39,960 bases of DNA, from contig CAWVWE010000020.1 of assembly GCA_963933975.1 (NCBI GenBank), forward strand, positions 1 to 39,960, written 5' to 3'. The notes under the pieces are model-generated. The model saw only the letters and a program-made list of their open reading frames with translations. It searched no databases and was not told where the DNA came from. Within the stretch, counting starts at the first letter, position 1, and each line of letters opens with the position of its first letter. The position numbers and the translations under genes are program-made. Shown one piece after another: positions 24,091 to 33,239 of the stretch. Source of the stretch: UBA10364 sp905182675. Lineage in GTDB: Bacteria > Bacteroidota > Bacteroidia > Flavobacteriales > Schleiferiaceae.

Positions 24091-25620
24091 ATGAAATCAA
24101 CAATAAGATTAGTTTTAGGAGATCAATTAAATCCACTGCATTCTTGGTATAAATCTACTTCCAAAGACATTACCTATGTCTTCATTGAATGTCGAGAGGA
24201 GGCCTCTTATGCGCCACATCACATTCAAAAAGTAGTAGGCATTTTCGCCGCTATGCGTGACTTCGCCCAAAGACTACGTGATCAAGGACACCAAGTATGG
24301 TATCACCACATCTTCGATTCACAAACTACAGAACTCTCCGAAATTTTACATTCCGCCTGTAAGAAACTAGGGAGTTATTCCGTCGTTTGTCAAGAACCTG
24401 ATGAATATAGAGTAGCACAATATTTACAGAAATTAAAAAGTAATGCGCTTGATATTCGGTTCGAATCAAGTGAACATTTTATCAGCAGTCCTTCAGAGTT
24501 TCAGGAGATGTTTAAGGGTAAGAAAAGTTTCCTTATGGAAACTTTTTACCGAAAGCTACGCAAGCGAACAGGATTACTGATGGATGGAAAGGAGCCTCAC
24601 GGAGGCCAATGGAACCTTGACCATCAAAACAGGAAAAAGCTTCCTAAAAACCACCTCCTACCACCAGCATACCTGCCAAGTACAGATGTAACCAAAGTCT
24701 ACCATGATGTCCAACAAGCGGGATTAAAAACCATTGGAACACTTCAAGATGCTAAGCAATTTTACTGGCCAACTAATACGGATCAAGCCTGGGAAGTATT
24801 TGACCATTGGTTGAATCATAAGTTTGGATTATTCGGAGATTTTCAAGATGCTATGACTGTAAAGGACTGGGCACTTTATCACAGTCGAATATCATTCGCT
24901 CTAAATACCAAAATGATAGACCCATTGGAGGTCTGCCGTCGAGCTGAGGATAAATACAGAACTGACCCTTCTATTGCGTTGAATGCAGCAGAAGGATTTA
25001 TTCGACAAATTTTAGGCTGGCGTGAATATATGAGAAACGTTTATTGGACGAGTATGCCGGATTTCGCAAGTGCCAACTACTTCAACCATAAGAGCGATTT
25101 ACCGGATTGGTTTTGGACAGGAAAGACGAAGATGAAATGCCAAGAACACGCCATTACTCAAAGTCTTCAATACGGATACGCCCATCATATTCAACGTCTT
25201 ATGGTCACCGGAAACTTCGCGTTACTTGCTGGTATTGATCCAGACCAAGTAGATCAGTGGTATTTAGGGATTTACGTTGACGCATTTGAATGGGTAGAAA
25301 TCACAAATACCAGGGGAATGAGTCAGTATGCAGACGGTGGGAAAATTGCTACAAAGCCCTATGTGGCATCAGCCAACTATATGAATAAAATGGGCGACTA
25401 CTGCACAAACTGCAGTTACGACCGTAAAACTAAAACCGAAACCAATAGCTGTCCATTAAATACGCTTTATTGGGATTTCTTTGATCGTAATAGATCCAAA
25501 TTAAATACGAATTTTCGTTTAGGTATGGTATACCGAACCTATGATAAAATGGGACCTGAACTCAAAGACCAGATTCGTAAACGAGCTTTTTATTTACATG
25601 AACACTTGAATGAATTATAA
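24091..25620 (+). CDS. Iron-sulfur bacterial cryptochrome/(6-4) photolyase (FeS-BCP, PhrB/CryB type)
   Basis: At 509 residues this has the length of Agrobacterium PhrB. The opening RLVLGDQLN and the C-terminal FAD/iron-sulfur domain match the DPRP (PF04244) family. The four cysteines expected to bind the [4Fe-4S] cluster, C350, C438, C441 and C454, are all present, as is the His pair H365-H366 (YAHHIQRLMVTGNF) linked to (6-4) photoproduct repair. FAD contacts such as RQILGWREYMRNVYW are clear. It should repair UV (6-4) lesions with light, or act as a photoreceptor. The TAA overlaps the ATG of the DASH gene (TAATG), so the two are co-translated. A strong terminator lies 40 bp upstream. Confidence 0.93.
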   Translation: MKSTIRLVLGDQLNPLHSWYKSTSKDITYVFIECREEASYAPHHIQKVVGIFAAMRDFAQRLRDQGHQVWYHHIFDSQTTELSEILHSACKKLGSYSVVCQEPDEYRVAQYLQKLKSNALDIRFESSEHFISSPSEFQEMFKGKKSFLMETFYRKLRKRTGLLMDGKEPHGGQWNLDHQNRKKLPKNHLLPPAYLPSTDVTKVYHDVQQAGLKTIGTLQDAKQFYWPTNTDQAWEVFDHWLNHKFGLFGDFQDAMTVKDWALYHSRISFALNTKMIDPLEVCRRAEDKYRTDPSIALNAAEGFIRQILGWREYMRNVYWTSMPDFASANYFNHKSDLPDWFWTGKTKMKCQEHAITQSLQYGYAHHIQRLMVTGNFALLAGIDPDQVDQWYLGIYVDAFEWVEITNTRGMSQYADGGKIATKPYVASANYMNKMGDYCTNCSYDRKTKTETNSCPLNTLYWDFFDRNRSKLNTNFRLGMVYRTYDKMGPELKDQIRKRAFYLHEHLNEL

Positions 25621-26894
25621 TGAAGACCTGTCTACTCTGGTTTAGAAATAACCTTAGAATCCACGATAACAGCCCAGTTTCTTTTGCCTATGAGCAGTAT
25701 GACAGGGTTATCCCCATCTATCTCTATCCTAAGTCGATAGCAACAGGTGAATGGGGTGACGCGCACTTTGGAGATTCTCGAAAAGCATTTCTTGATCAAT
25801 CGCTACTCGATTTACAAGTAACTCTTGAATCCTATGGATCTAGATTATATGTGCTCCGAAATCTTGAGGCATTAGATCTGATACAAATTGCTTTAGACCA
25901 CAATGCTGAGGCCATTATTGGAGGCGCCGAAATGGCGTATAATGAGACTGTAGATCAAACTAATATCAAAGCAGCAGGAAAGTCCTCAGGGATGTTCGTC
26001 AAATTCTTAGAAGAACGCACTTTATTTAAGGAACACCAGCTTCCTTTCTTAGTACAAGAATTACCAGAGGTATTTACTAAGTTCCGAAAACTAGTAGAGA
26101 AATATAGCACTGTTTTACCTACAGTCCAGACTGCTACGTTTTCCTCTCTGGACAGTTTAACTGTTAAGCTGACGTATGAAAAAATCAAACCAACAGCATT
26201 AACAAAAGATAATCGCAGTGCCGTGCCTTTTGAAGGTGGAGAGACACAGGGTTTAAAAGAAGTGACTTACTATTTTAAACAGACGAGACTTATCCTAAAG
26301 TATAAGGAAACACGCAACGAACTATTGGGGCGAGATTATAGCTCTAAATTTTCCCCGTTTCTCGCACTAGGATGCATTTCAGTACGTCAAGTATATGAGG
26401 ATTTAAAACAATTTGAGCAGGAAATTGAATCGAACGAAAGCACCTACTGGCTATTTTTCGAATTGCTCTGGAGAGAATACTTTCAATGGGTCGCATTAAA
26501 ACATGGAAAGAACTTATTTATGCCACTAGGACTTAGACCAGATAAACCCGTCACGAAAGGATTTAATCAAAAAGCTTTCGAACGCTGGAAAAACGGCACT
26601 ACCCCGGACGAATTTGTGAATAGTAACATGAAGGAATTAGCGGAAACCGGTTTCATGAGTAATAGAGGGAGACAGAATGTTGCTTCTTATTTGATTCATG
26701 ATATGGGGATCGAATGGCGCGCTGGAGCGGCACACTTTGAAAATCATTTGATTGATTATGATCCGGCATCCAATTACGGGAATTGGCTGTACCTCGCTGG
26801 AAGGGGAAACGATCCTAGACCCTTCAGAAAATTTGATACCATTTTTCAGGCTAATCGTTATGACCCTGATAAGAAATTTATCTCCACTTGGTGA
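25620..26894 (+). CDS. DASH-family cryptochrome
   Basis: A 424-residue photolyase/cryptochrome family protein. The N-terminal Rossmann domain (CLLWFRNNLRIHDNSPV) is followed by the helical FAD domain with KFSPFLALGCISVRQVYEDL, FELLWREYFQWVALKHG, and the DASH signature NRGRQNVASYLIHDMGIEW plus DYDPASNYGNWLYLAGRGND. DASH proteins repair cyclobutane dimers in single-stranded DNA and bind FAD and usually a folate antenna. It begins inside the stop codon of the FeS photolyase. The pairing gives the cell two different photolyase-fold enzymes on one message. Light-sensing instead of repair remains possible. Confidence 0.95.
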   Translation: MKTCLLWFRNNLRIHDNSPVSFAYEQYDRVIPIYLYPKSIATGEWGDAHFGDSRKAFLDQSLLDLQVTLESYGSRLYVLRNLEALDLIQIALDHNAEAIIGGAEMAYNETVDQTNIKAAGKSSGMFVKFLEERTLFKEHQLPFLVQELPEVFTKFRKLVEKYSTVLPTVQTATFSSLDSLTVKLTYEKIKPTALTKDNRSAVPFEGGETQGLKEVTYYFKQTRLILKYKETRNELLGRDYSSKFSPFLALGCISVRQVYEDLKQFEQEIESNESTYWLFFELLWREYFQWVALKHGKNLFMPLGLRPDKPVTKGFNQKAFERWKNGTTPDEFVNSNMKELAETGFMSNRGRQNVASYLIHDMGIEWRAGAAHFENHLIDYDPASNYGNWLYLAGRGNDPRPFRKFDTIFQANRYDPDKKFISTW

Positions 26895-26913
26895 TATCAC
26901 CTACCTTTAAATT

Positions 26914-28182
26914 ATGGATTGGAAGTTTTTAAAGACATTGAGATTTGAGGAATTAAACCTCGACAAGGAAGATCAAGACATTTTAAATTCCTTAGCGAAT
27001 AGACTCCAGGATAATTATCCTTACCACTCCCAGTTGTACGCCGGACAAATGATTAAACCACCCCACCCCCTGGCTCAAGCGGCACAGTGGATGGCTTCCT
27101 TTGTCAATCCAAACAACCATGCACTTGACGGAGGCCGAGCTACATCCGGTTTGGAGCTTGAGGTGGTCGCGGAACTTGGCCAATTAATGGGCTACAAACA
27201 AGCTTTAGGTCACCTGACCTCTGGTGGAACCATGGCGAATCTAGAAGCCCTTTGGATTAGCAGAAAAATTGATTCGAATACTACAGTGCTCGCGAACGAG
27301 TTAGCTCATTATACCCACAGTAGGATGACGGAGGTGTTAGGTATTCCTTTTAAGTCAATGCCAGCGGATGTAGTAGGTCGCATGGATCTTCCCGAGCTCA
27401 AGCGCGTTTTAACAGAACTAAAATCTCAAGGAAAACATGCAACCATTGTCGCTACGTTAGGCACTACAGGCACAGGTAGTATTGATCCTTTAGAAGACAT
27501 TATCATCTTAGCGAAGCAATTCGATGCACGGGTCCACGTGGATGCTGCTTATGGAGGATATTTCAAGCTAGCAGAATTAGAAGCCTATTCTAAATCTCAT
27601 TTTCAAGCCATTCAACACGCCGATTCTATAGTTATTGATCCTCACAAACATGGACTCCAACCCTACGGCTGTGGGGCAGTATTATTCAAGGATCCGAGTG
27701 TTGGACGTTTTTATAAACACGACAGTCCTTACACGTACTTCACGTCAACAGATTTACACCTGGGTGAAATCACCCTTGAATGCTCGAGATCAGGCGCTGC
27801 AGCAGCCGGTGTTTGGGCTACGATGCAGAAGTTTCCATTAGTACCTCAAGGCTTGTTTGCCGAACGCTTAAACCATAGCTTACGTGCTGCAATTGGACTG
27901 CACAGACTTGCATTGGATTTTGGATATCATTCTTTACCTCCAGCATTAGATATTTGTGTATTTAGCACACCTGGGGTAAAAGCCTCTCTACTCAGTGCTC
28001 AAAACAGAGATTTTTTCGAACGAAAAGCATCCGAAGGGATTCACCTCGCTTTACTTAAACTTAAGCCCGAGCAATGCCCATGGTCCATTGAATGGGACGT
28101 AGAGGAACTGGTCGTGCTGCGCAGTGTGCTTATGAAGCCTGAACATAATGACCCTGATTTCTGGAAGGCCATTCTAAGCTAG
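26914..28182 (+). CDS. PLP-dependent group II decarboxylase
   Basis: A 422-residue fold-type I PLP enzyme of the group II decarboxylase family (glutamate, aromatic-amino-acid or diaminobutyrate decarboxylase relatives). The PLP-binding Lys is K245 in VIDPHKHGLQPYGCG and the pyridine-N Asp is D210 in HVDAAYGGYF. The substrate and phosphate site has GHLTSGGTMANLEALW and ATLGTTGTGSIDPL. It lies 19 bp after the DASH gene and is probably in the same operon, a combination I cannot tie to a known pathway. Substrate specificity cannot be assigned from sequence. Its stop overlaps that of convergent hisS by 4 nt. Confidence 0.88.
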   Translation: MDWKFLKTLRFEELNLDKEDQDILNSLANRLQDNYPYHSQLYAGQMIKPPHPLAQAAQWMASFVNPNNHALDGGRATSGLELEVVAELGQLMGYKQALGHLTSGGTMANLEALWISRKIDSNTTVLANELAHYTHSRMTEVLGIPFKSMPADVVGRMDLPELKRVLTELKSQGKHATIVATLGTTGTGSIDPLEDIIILAKQFDARVHVDAAYGGYFKLAELEAYSKSHFQAIQHADSIVIDPHKHGLQPYGCGAVLFKDPSVGRFYKHDSPYTYFTSTDLHLGEITLECSRSGAAAAGVWATMQKFPLVPQGLFAERLNHSLRAAIGLHRLALDFGYHSLPPALDICVFSTPGVKASLLSAQNRDFFERKASEGIHLALLKLKPEQCPWSIEWDVEELVVLRSVLMKPEHNDPDFWKAILS

Positions 28183-29522
28183 GATAAAAGTGCTTTGATG
28201 CCCTGTGCGTCGTATAGTTCTTGTACACCTGTGGCTAAATTTTTCACTGGTATTTTATCTGAAGTCATTTCTTGCGTACCGACCATTGCGAGAAAGGGGA
28301 TCCCCTTTTTATCTGCAAAATCGAACTGTTTTTTCAATTTAGTAGAATCTGGATAGAGCTCCGCACGAACCCCTATGGATATCAATTGTTGAATCCAGCG
28401 GTAAGCGGCAGCACTTTCTTCCACGCCGAAATTTGCGAAAAGAATAGCTTTTTGATCCGCCACGGCATCTGGAAACAAATCCAATTCTTCCAAGCACATG
28501 TAGATCCTGTCTAACCCAAAGCTTATACCAACACCTGAAGTGTCTTTCATTCCAAAAATACTGGTCAAGTCCGCATAGCGTCCTCCTCCACCTATGCTCC
28601 CCATCGCAACATCATCAGCGGTTACCTCGAAAATAGTTCCCGTATAATAGTTTAAACCTCGCGCCAAAGTAAAGTCAAACTCTAATCTTGCTGATTTCAT
28701 TCCTAAATTAGACTTTTGGAAAACGAAGTTCATTTCCTCAAGGCCCAGCTTACCCTCTTCGCTGTCTCGAAGTAGGTCGCTTAATGCATCAAGTGATAGT
28801 CCATTGCTCATCCAACCCTTAAATGTCGTTGCCGCAAGCTCGGAAATATCTTGACTAAGCATCTCTTTAACGACACCTTCCAAACCGACTTTATCTAACT
28901 TATCAATGGCAACGGTAAAAGCCGTGAATTGCTCAGAAATACCGAGTACCTCAGCCATTCCGGCTAATATTTTTCTATTGTTTACTTTAATTGTAGTGTT
29001 AAGGCCTAGTGAGGTAAATGCCGCATCGTATAAGTGGATCAATTCAACCTCTTGCCAGAGACTGTCAGAGCCTACTACATCAGCATCACACTGATAAAAC
29101 TCTCTGAAACGACCTTTTTGCGGGCGGTCTGCACGCCAAACCGGTTGCATCTGGTATCGCTTAAAAGGAAAAGCTAATTCGTTTTGATGCTGAACAACAT
29201 AACGGGCAAAAGGAACCGTCAAGTCATATCTTAACGCCTTATCAGCAACCTTAGTGGCTAATACTTTTGGATTCTTATCATCCCATAATTCCTGTGGGAT
29301 TTTGGAAGAGAAATCTCCCGATCGAAGAATTTTAAATATCAATCGGTCACCCTCTTCACCATACTTCCCGGTGAGGGTTTCTATATTCTCAAATGAAGGT
29401 GTTTCAATAGGATCATAACCACGTAATTCAAACGCATTTCGAAGTACATTCATAATGTACTGGCGCTTTTGAACGTCTGTAGAAGAAAAATCTCTGGTTC
29501 CCTTGGCTAAAGATGGTTTCAT
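28179..29522 (-). CDS. hisS: Histidine-tRNA ligase
   Basis: A 447-residue class II aminoacyl-tRNA synthetase charging tRNA-His. Motif 1 lies near the start (GYDPIETPSFENIETLTGK). Motif 2 contains YQMQPVWRADRPQKGRFREF. The HisA region is LARGLNYYTGTIFEVT and motif 3 is GVGISFGLDRIYMCLEEL. The anticodon-binding domain occupies about residues 355-447 and ends QGIKALLS. The length is typical. It is separated from the J-domain gene upstream by 57 bp and probably shares its orientation rather than its function. Confidence 0.97.
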   Translation of the reverse strand: MKPSLAKGTRDFSSTDVQKRQYIMNVLRNAFELRGYDPIETPSFENIETLTGKYGEEGDRLIFKILRSGDFSSKIPQELWDDKNPKVLATKVADKALRYDLTVPFARYVVQHQNELAFPFKRYQMQPVWRADRPQKGRFREFYQCDADVVGSDSLWQEVELIHLYDAAFTSLGLNTTIKVNNRKILAGMAEVLGISEQFTAFTVAIDKLDKVGLEGVVKEMLSQDISELAATTFKGWMSNGLSLDALSDLLRDSEEGKLGLEEMNFVFQKSNLGMKSARLEFDFTLARGLNYYTGTIFEVTADDVAMGSIGGGGRYADLTSIFGMKDTSGVGISFGLDRIYMCLEELDLFPDAVADQKAILFANFGVEESAAAYRWIQQLISIGVRAELYPDSTKLKKQFDFADKKGIPFLAMVGTQEMTSDKIPVKNLATGVQELYDAQGIKALLS

Positions 29523-29579
29523 ATTGTGAGCGTTGACCTGTTTACAGTAAAGGTATTGTCCATTGGTGTATCCGCGCTC

Positions 29580-30458
29580 TTAAGGCGCACAACTTCTATA
29601 CAATTTCATAAAATCCTCACTTTCATAAAATACATTGAATGTTCTCTCGTTATGTGACCAATTTTTACGCAATGGCGTTTGACTAAATAACACATGAGCT
29701 AAGCCATCTACACCAAATTTATCTAGAATAGCCCAATACAAGCACACTACCTCACTATCATCGCTAGATACATCTAAAATCTCTGCCAGAGGATACTTTA
29801 AAACGTTGAAATATACCTCAGCAGTTCGTGGAGAAATAAAGTTGTCTTTTAGCAAGAAGTAATCTGGATTGCTTCCATTAAAAACAACTATAAACTCAGA
29901 GCCTTTTAAAATAGGCATCCCTGCATCTCCAAGCAGCCACCTGCCTTCCACAAAACGACCATTCACCGTTTTTATAACTATTTCGTTGTTGTACTCCCAT
30001 TGAATAATGAATTGACTCACTTGGTCACTATGTACGACCTCAGCCATACGCTCTACTGGGCTTCTCGAGACCATCCATTGTATAAATGAAGGACGCATTG
30101 CTGCAGCCGTCACAATCATGGCCACCACAACCATGATGACTGCGATGCCCCAAGTACCTTGTACATTTCTTTTATGATCTTCCTTCGCCCTTCTCTTTAA
30201 CATTTCTGCTTTTAAGGCCTCCCTTTTCTTCTTGAGAATTTCATCTTCCGCGGAGATTGGCTTTTTAGCATAATCGACCACAATCATTGCCTTTTTAACA
30301 TAATCACGCGCTTCCTGTAGTTCCTTGAATTCCTTCTCAGAACCTCCAACATCAGGGTGCTTAATTTTGGCCAAATCTCTGTAGGCCATATTCAAGTCTT
30401 CCTCATTGGCGGGCAATTGGGTAAGTCCTAATATAGAAAGTGCAAATGTTATTTTCAC
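29580..30458 (-). CDS. Membrane-anchored J-domain protein
   Basis: A 292-residue protein. The N-terminal 60 residues form a compact J-domain with NMAYRDLAKIKHPDVGGSEK, including the essential HPD (residues 34-36) needed to stimulate Hsp70/DnaK. It is followed by a highly charged helix (ILKKKREALKAEMLKRRAKE) and one membrane segment at about 104-120 (GIAVIMVVVAMIVTAAA). A larger C-terminal domain (about 121-292) has no recognised fold and probably lies outside the membrane if the J-domain is cytoplasmic. It would recruit DnaK to the membrane for an unknown client. A minus-strand near-consensus box (TACTCTTTG) occurs upstream, so independent transcription is plausible. Confidence 0.82.
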   Translation of the reverse strand: MKITFALSILGLTQLPANEEDLNMAYRDLAKIKHPDVGGSEKEFKELQEARDYVKKAMIVVDYAKKPISAEDEILKKKREALKAEMLKRRAKEDHKRNVQGTWGIAVIMVVVAMIVTAAAMRPSFIQWMVSRSPVERMAEVVHSDQVSQFIIQWEYNNEIVIKTVNGRFVEGRWLLGDAGMPILKGSEFIVVFNGSNPDYFLLKDNFISPRTAEVYFNVLKYPLAEILDVSSDDSEVVCLYWAILDKFGVDGLAHVLFSQTPLRKNWSHNERTFNVFYESEDFMKLYRSCAP

Positions 30459-30619
30459 TGTGATGTTCGGTATCTAAAAATCTACCTAGCAAGTTAATGA
30501 ACAAAGAGTATTGATGTCTATTTTTGTTTCTGCTGTGGTAAGTAAACCCGATATTGCAACAAGTACCGCCTAGAGAAGCGTGAAATATATCACAAGTTAT
30601 TCAAGGCTTTAAGAGTTAA

Positions 30620-31348
30620 ATGATCATCAATTTGTCAAAAAAATTAAACATACTCGTCATACTACCAGCTCGTTTGGGATCGACTAGACTGCCAAGGAAA
30701 CCTTTGCTTATGCTAGCCGGTAAACCATTGATAGCACATACGTATGAGCGGGTTTTGAAAATTTTCAGCGACGTCATAGTGGCCACAGATTCTAACGAAA
30801 TAGGTCTCGTTTGTAAGTCGTTAGATATCCCCTATGTTATTACTTCGCACAAACATGAAAATGGCACCCTTCGTACCCTGGAAGCTTATCAGCTATTGGG
30901 TAAGGAATACGACTATATCATCAATGTTCAGGGAGATGAAGCGTTTATCACAGGTGATGTACTAGCGCCATTAACCAGATTACTGGAACAGGAACGACCT
31001 ATGGCTGCAACGCTTAAAGCTCCTGTACCAGAATATGACAGCAACAGTAATGTCTTCGTGACCACGAATCTGAAAAATCAAGCACTCTATTTTTCAAGAA
31101 GCCCAATACCAAACTCTCGGGAAGGACAAGTTCAACGCTTTCAGCATGTAGGGGTATATGCCTTCACACCTGAAGCCCTTCAAACGTATTGTTCCTTAAC
31201 TCCTACTCCCTTAGAGCAAGAAGAAATGCTCGAGCAACTCAGATGGATGGAACATGGATATGCATGGTCTGTTGCCACCGCACCCATTAAACCGCTATCC
31301 ATCGATACAGCTGAGGACTTCGAACGTGCTAAATCCTTTATAAAGTAG
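30620..31348 (+). CDS. kdsB: CMP-Kdo synthetase (3-deoxy-manno-octulosonate cytidylyltransferase)
   Basis: A 242-residue nucleotidyltransferase activating Kdo with CTP before transfer to lipid A. The N-terminal motif ILPARLGSTRLPRKPLL and the later NVQGDEAFI, SRSPIPNSRE and HVGVYAFTPEAL are characteristic of KdsB, and the length is typical. The first gene of the Kdo cluster, it is followed after 53 bp by kdsA, a gap without a visible terminator. Its presence confirms a Gram-negative LPS with Kdo. Confidence 0.95.
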   Translation: MIINLSKKLNILVILPARLGSTRLPRKPLLMLAGKPLIAHTYERVLKIFSDVIVATDSNEIGLVCKSLDIPYVITSHKHENGTLRTLEAYQLLGKEYDYIINVQGDEAFITGDVLAPLTRLLEQERPMAATLKAPVPEYDSNSNVFVTTNLKNQALYFSRSPIPNSREGQVQRFQHVGVYAFTPEALQTYCSLTPTPLEQEEMLEQLRWMEHGYAWSVATAPIKPLSIDTAEDFERAKSFIK

Positions 31349-31401
31349 ATACAGAGGTCTTTTAAAAATCGGTACATTCGCTTACTTAAGAATTGCAAGG
31401 A

Positions 31402-32235
31402 ATGTCTGATTATAAAGTACCTGTAGGCAACCATCTCGTAGGTGGAGATACGTTCACGCTGATAAGCGGTCCGTGTGTTATAGAAGAGGAATCTATCATG
31501 ATGAAGGTGGCGGAGCAATTGGCTCAATACCAGTCGAAACATCCCGAGGTGCACGTCATTTACAAGAGTTCATTTCAAAAAGACAACAGATCTTCTATAG
31601 AATTCTATAGTGGACCAGGTCTTGATGAAGGACTTAGAATACTACAGAAGGTCAAAGATGAGTTTGGGTTTTCATTAATTACGGATATTCACTACCCTGA
31701 TCAAGCAGCTCCTGCGGGTGAGGTTGTCGATATTATACAAATTCCTGCTTATTTGTGCATGCAAACGGAATTAGTTCTTGCGGCGGCGCAAACAGGTAGA
31801 GCGATCAATCTAAAACACGGACAATTTCTTGCACCTCAAAACATGGTAAAACCTGTCGCTAAGATTGAAAGTACCGGAAATAAAAACATCATTCTGACGG
31901 AGCGCGGATTTACTTTTGGATATAATGACCTTATCGTTGACCCTCGTGCTTTTTACGATCTTCGACAGTCTGGCTACCCTGTGATTTTTGACATTACCCA
32001 TAGCATTCGTAAATACGGAATCCCCTCCTCCGATCCAAATGGAGGCTTACGAGAATATCTACCAACATTAGCGCGTGCCGGTGTTGCCGCAGGAGTAGAT
32101 GGTGTCTTTATTGAAACACACCCTTGTCCTTCTGAAGCATTGTGCGATGCCGCGAGCCAATTAGATATCACCCAGTTAGAATCATTTATGGAACCTCTAC
32201 TGGCCATACATAACATTGAAAAAAAATACCGATAA
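31402..32235 (+). CDS. kdsA: 3-deoxy-8-phosphooctulonate synthase (Kdo-8-P synthase)
   Basis: A 277-residue TIM-barrel aldolase condensing phosphoenolpyruvate with arabinose 5-phosphate. Clear motifs are YKSSFQKDNRSSIEFYSGP, ITDIHYPDQA, IIQIPAYLCMQTELVLAAAQ, GRAINLKHGQFLAPQNM and the late THPCPSEALCDAASQL. The sequence ISGPCVIEE places Cys25 where the metal-dependent class (Aquifex type) has its metal-ligand Cys; E. coli KdsA has Asn there, so a divalent metal is predicted. The start is the ATG at 31402 (MSDYKVPVG); an upstream TTG would add only three residues. The TAA overlaps the ATG of the next gene (TAATG). Confidence 0.95.
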   Translation: MSDYKVPVGNHLVGGDTFTLISGPCVIEEESIMMKVAEQLAQYQSKHPEVHVIYKSSFQKDNRSSIEFYSGPGLDEGLRILQKVKDEFGFSLITDIHYPDQAAPAGEVVDIIQIPAYLCMQTELVLAAAQTGRAINLKHGQFLAPQNMVKPVAKIESTGNKNIILTERGFTFGYNDLIVDPRAFYDLRQSGYPVIFDITHSIRKYGIPSSDPNGGLREYLPTLARAGVAAGVDGVFIETHPCPSEALCDAASQLDITQLESFMEPLLAIHNIEKKYR

Positions 32236-33239
32236 TGGAGTTGTACTTAGATTCTGCAGACGTCAACGAGATTGACCAAGCCTTTGAGTTAGGCTATCTT
32301 AATGGGCTTACCACTACTCCAACTTTCATGCATCGACATGGCATTACGGATATAGATGGTGCTATCATGGCCCTGAGTAAAAAGGTGCCTATCCTCCAAA
32401 TAGAAGCTTTAGGAACTACTGCGGACGAGATTATCGCAGAAGCCAAACGTCAAGATGCACTGGGTTTAGACAAGAACAGTACAGTCTATAAAATTCCGAT
32501 GAGCCTTGAGGGGACAAAGGCATGCAAAGCACTTACGGATGAAGGCTTCAAAGTAAACCTCCATCTTGTTTATACCTTGCAACAAGCCTACATGGCTATG
32601 GCAGCCGGAGCAACGTACATCTGCCCTTTAGTAGGTAGATTACAAGATCAAGGAACCGATGCACTAGCACTTGTGGCGGACTGCGTAGAAGCGGTAGAGC
32701 ATTATGGGTACGATAGTAAAATCATGTTCAGCTCTGTTCGTAATGCTCAGCATGTAAGAGACGCTCTAGAAGTAGGTGCACATGCTGTCACTGTGCCCTG
32801 GTCTATCATGAAGAATCTCACCAATAATCACCTTACTACAATGGGTACAGATCAATTCGTAAAACACACGAATCTACTCACCCATCGCGTTGGTCAAGCA
32901 ATGCGCAAAGACAATCCAACGGCCTTAGCTTCAGATACTATAACGACGGCCTTAGTCCAAATGACTACCTCTAGCTTAGGAGCCTGTAGTATCATTGATG
33001 AGAACGGCCGTGCTATTGGGATCTTCACTGATGGTGATCTTCGTAGATTCATTACCAAAGAGGGCGATGCATCCACTGCCAATTTATCATCTTTCGTTTC
33101 AAACCATCCGAAGACCATAGCCTCCTCTTCGCTTTTAATCGATGCAGAACAAATGTTTAAAGACTGCCAAATAGATACCATCATTGTAGAGGATAACGGA
33201 GTAGTCGTAGGCATGATTGATATACAAGATTTACACTAA
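32235..33239 (+). CDS. Transaldolase/F6P-aldolase-like domain fused to a CBS pair
   Basis: A 334-residue two-domain protein. Residues 1-220 resemble the small transaldolase/fructose-6-phosphate aldolase (TalC/FSA) family, with LYLDSADV at the start, the Schiff-base Lys K86 in TVYKIPMSLEGTKA (FSA K85), and HAVTVPWSIMKNL. The usual Asn of TTNPS (FSA N28) is Thr28 here (GLTTTPTF). Residues about 222-334 form two CBS motifs (GACSIIDENGRAIGIFTDGD and IDTIIVEDNGVVVGMID), closest to the C-terminal CBS pair of arabinose-5-phosphate isomerase KdsD (IFTDGDLRR). It is joined by TAATG overlaps to kdsA before and the HAD gene after. A role in Kdo precursor supply or control is inferred; the reaction is unknown. 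Confidence 0.85.
   Translation: MELYLDSADVNEIDQAFELGYLNGLTTTPTFMHRHGITDIDGAIMALSKKVPILQIEALGTTADEIIAEAKRQDALGLDKNSTVYKIPMSLEGTKACKALTDEGFKVNLHLVYTLQQAYMAMAAGATYICPLVGRLQDQGTDALALVADCVEAVEHYGYDSKIMFSSVRNAQHVRDALEVGAHAVTVPWSIMKNLTNNHLTTMGTDQFVKHTNLLTHRVGQAMRKDNPTALASDTITTALVQMTTSSLGACSIIDENGRAIGIFTDGDLRRFITKEGDASTANLSSFVSNHPKTIASSSLLIDAEQMFKDCQIDTIIVEDNGVVVGMIDIQDLH

Noticed and set aside
30459..30619. The 160-bp gap between the J-domain gene and kdsB was searched for a small RNA or operator.
   Set aside because: It holds only AT-rich sequence and a near-consensus box for the J-domain gene; no stable hairpin or repeat was seen.
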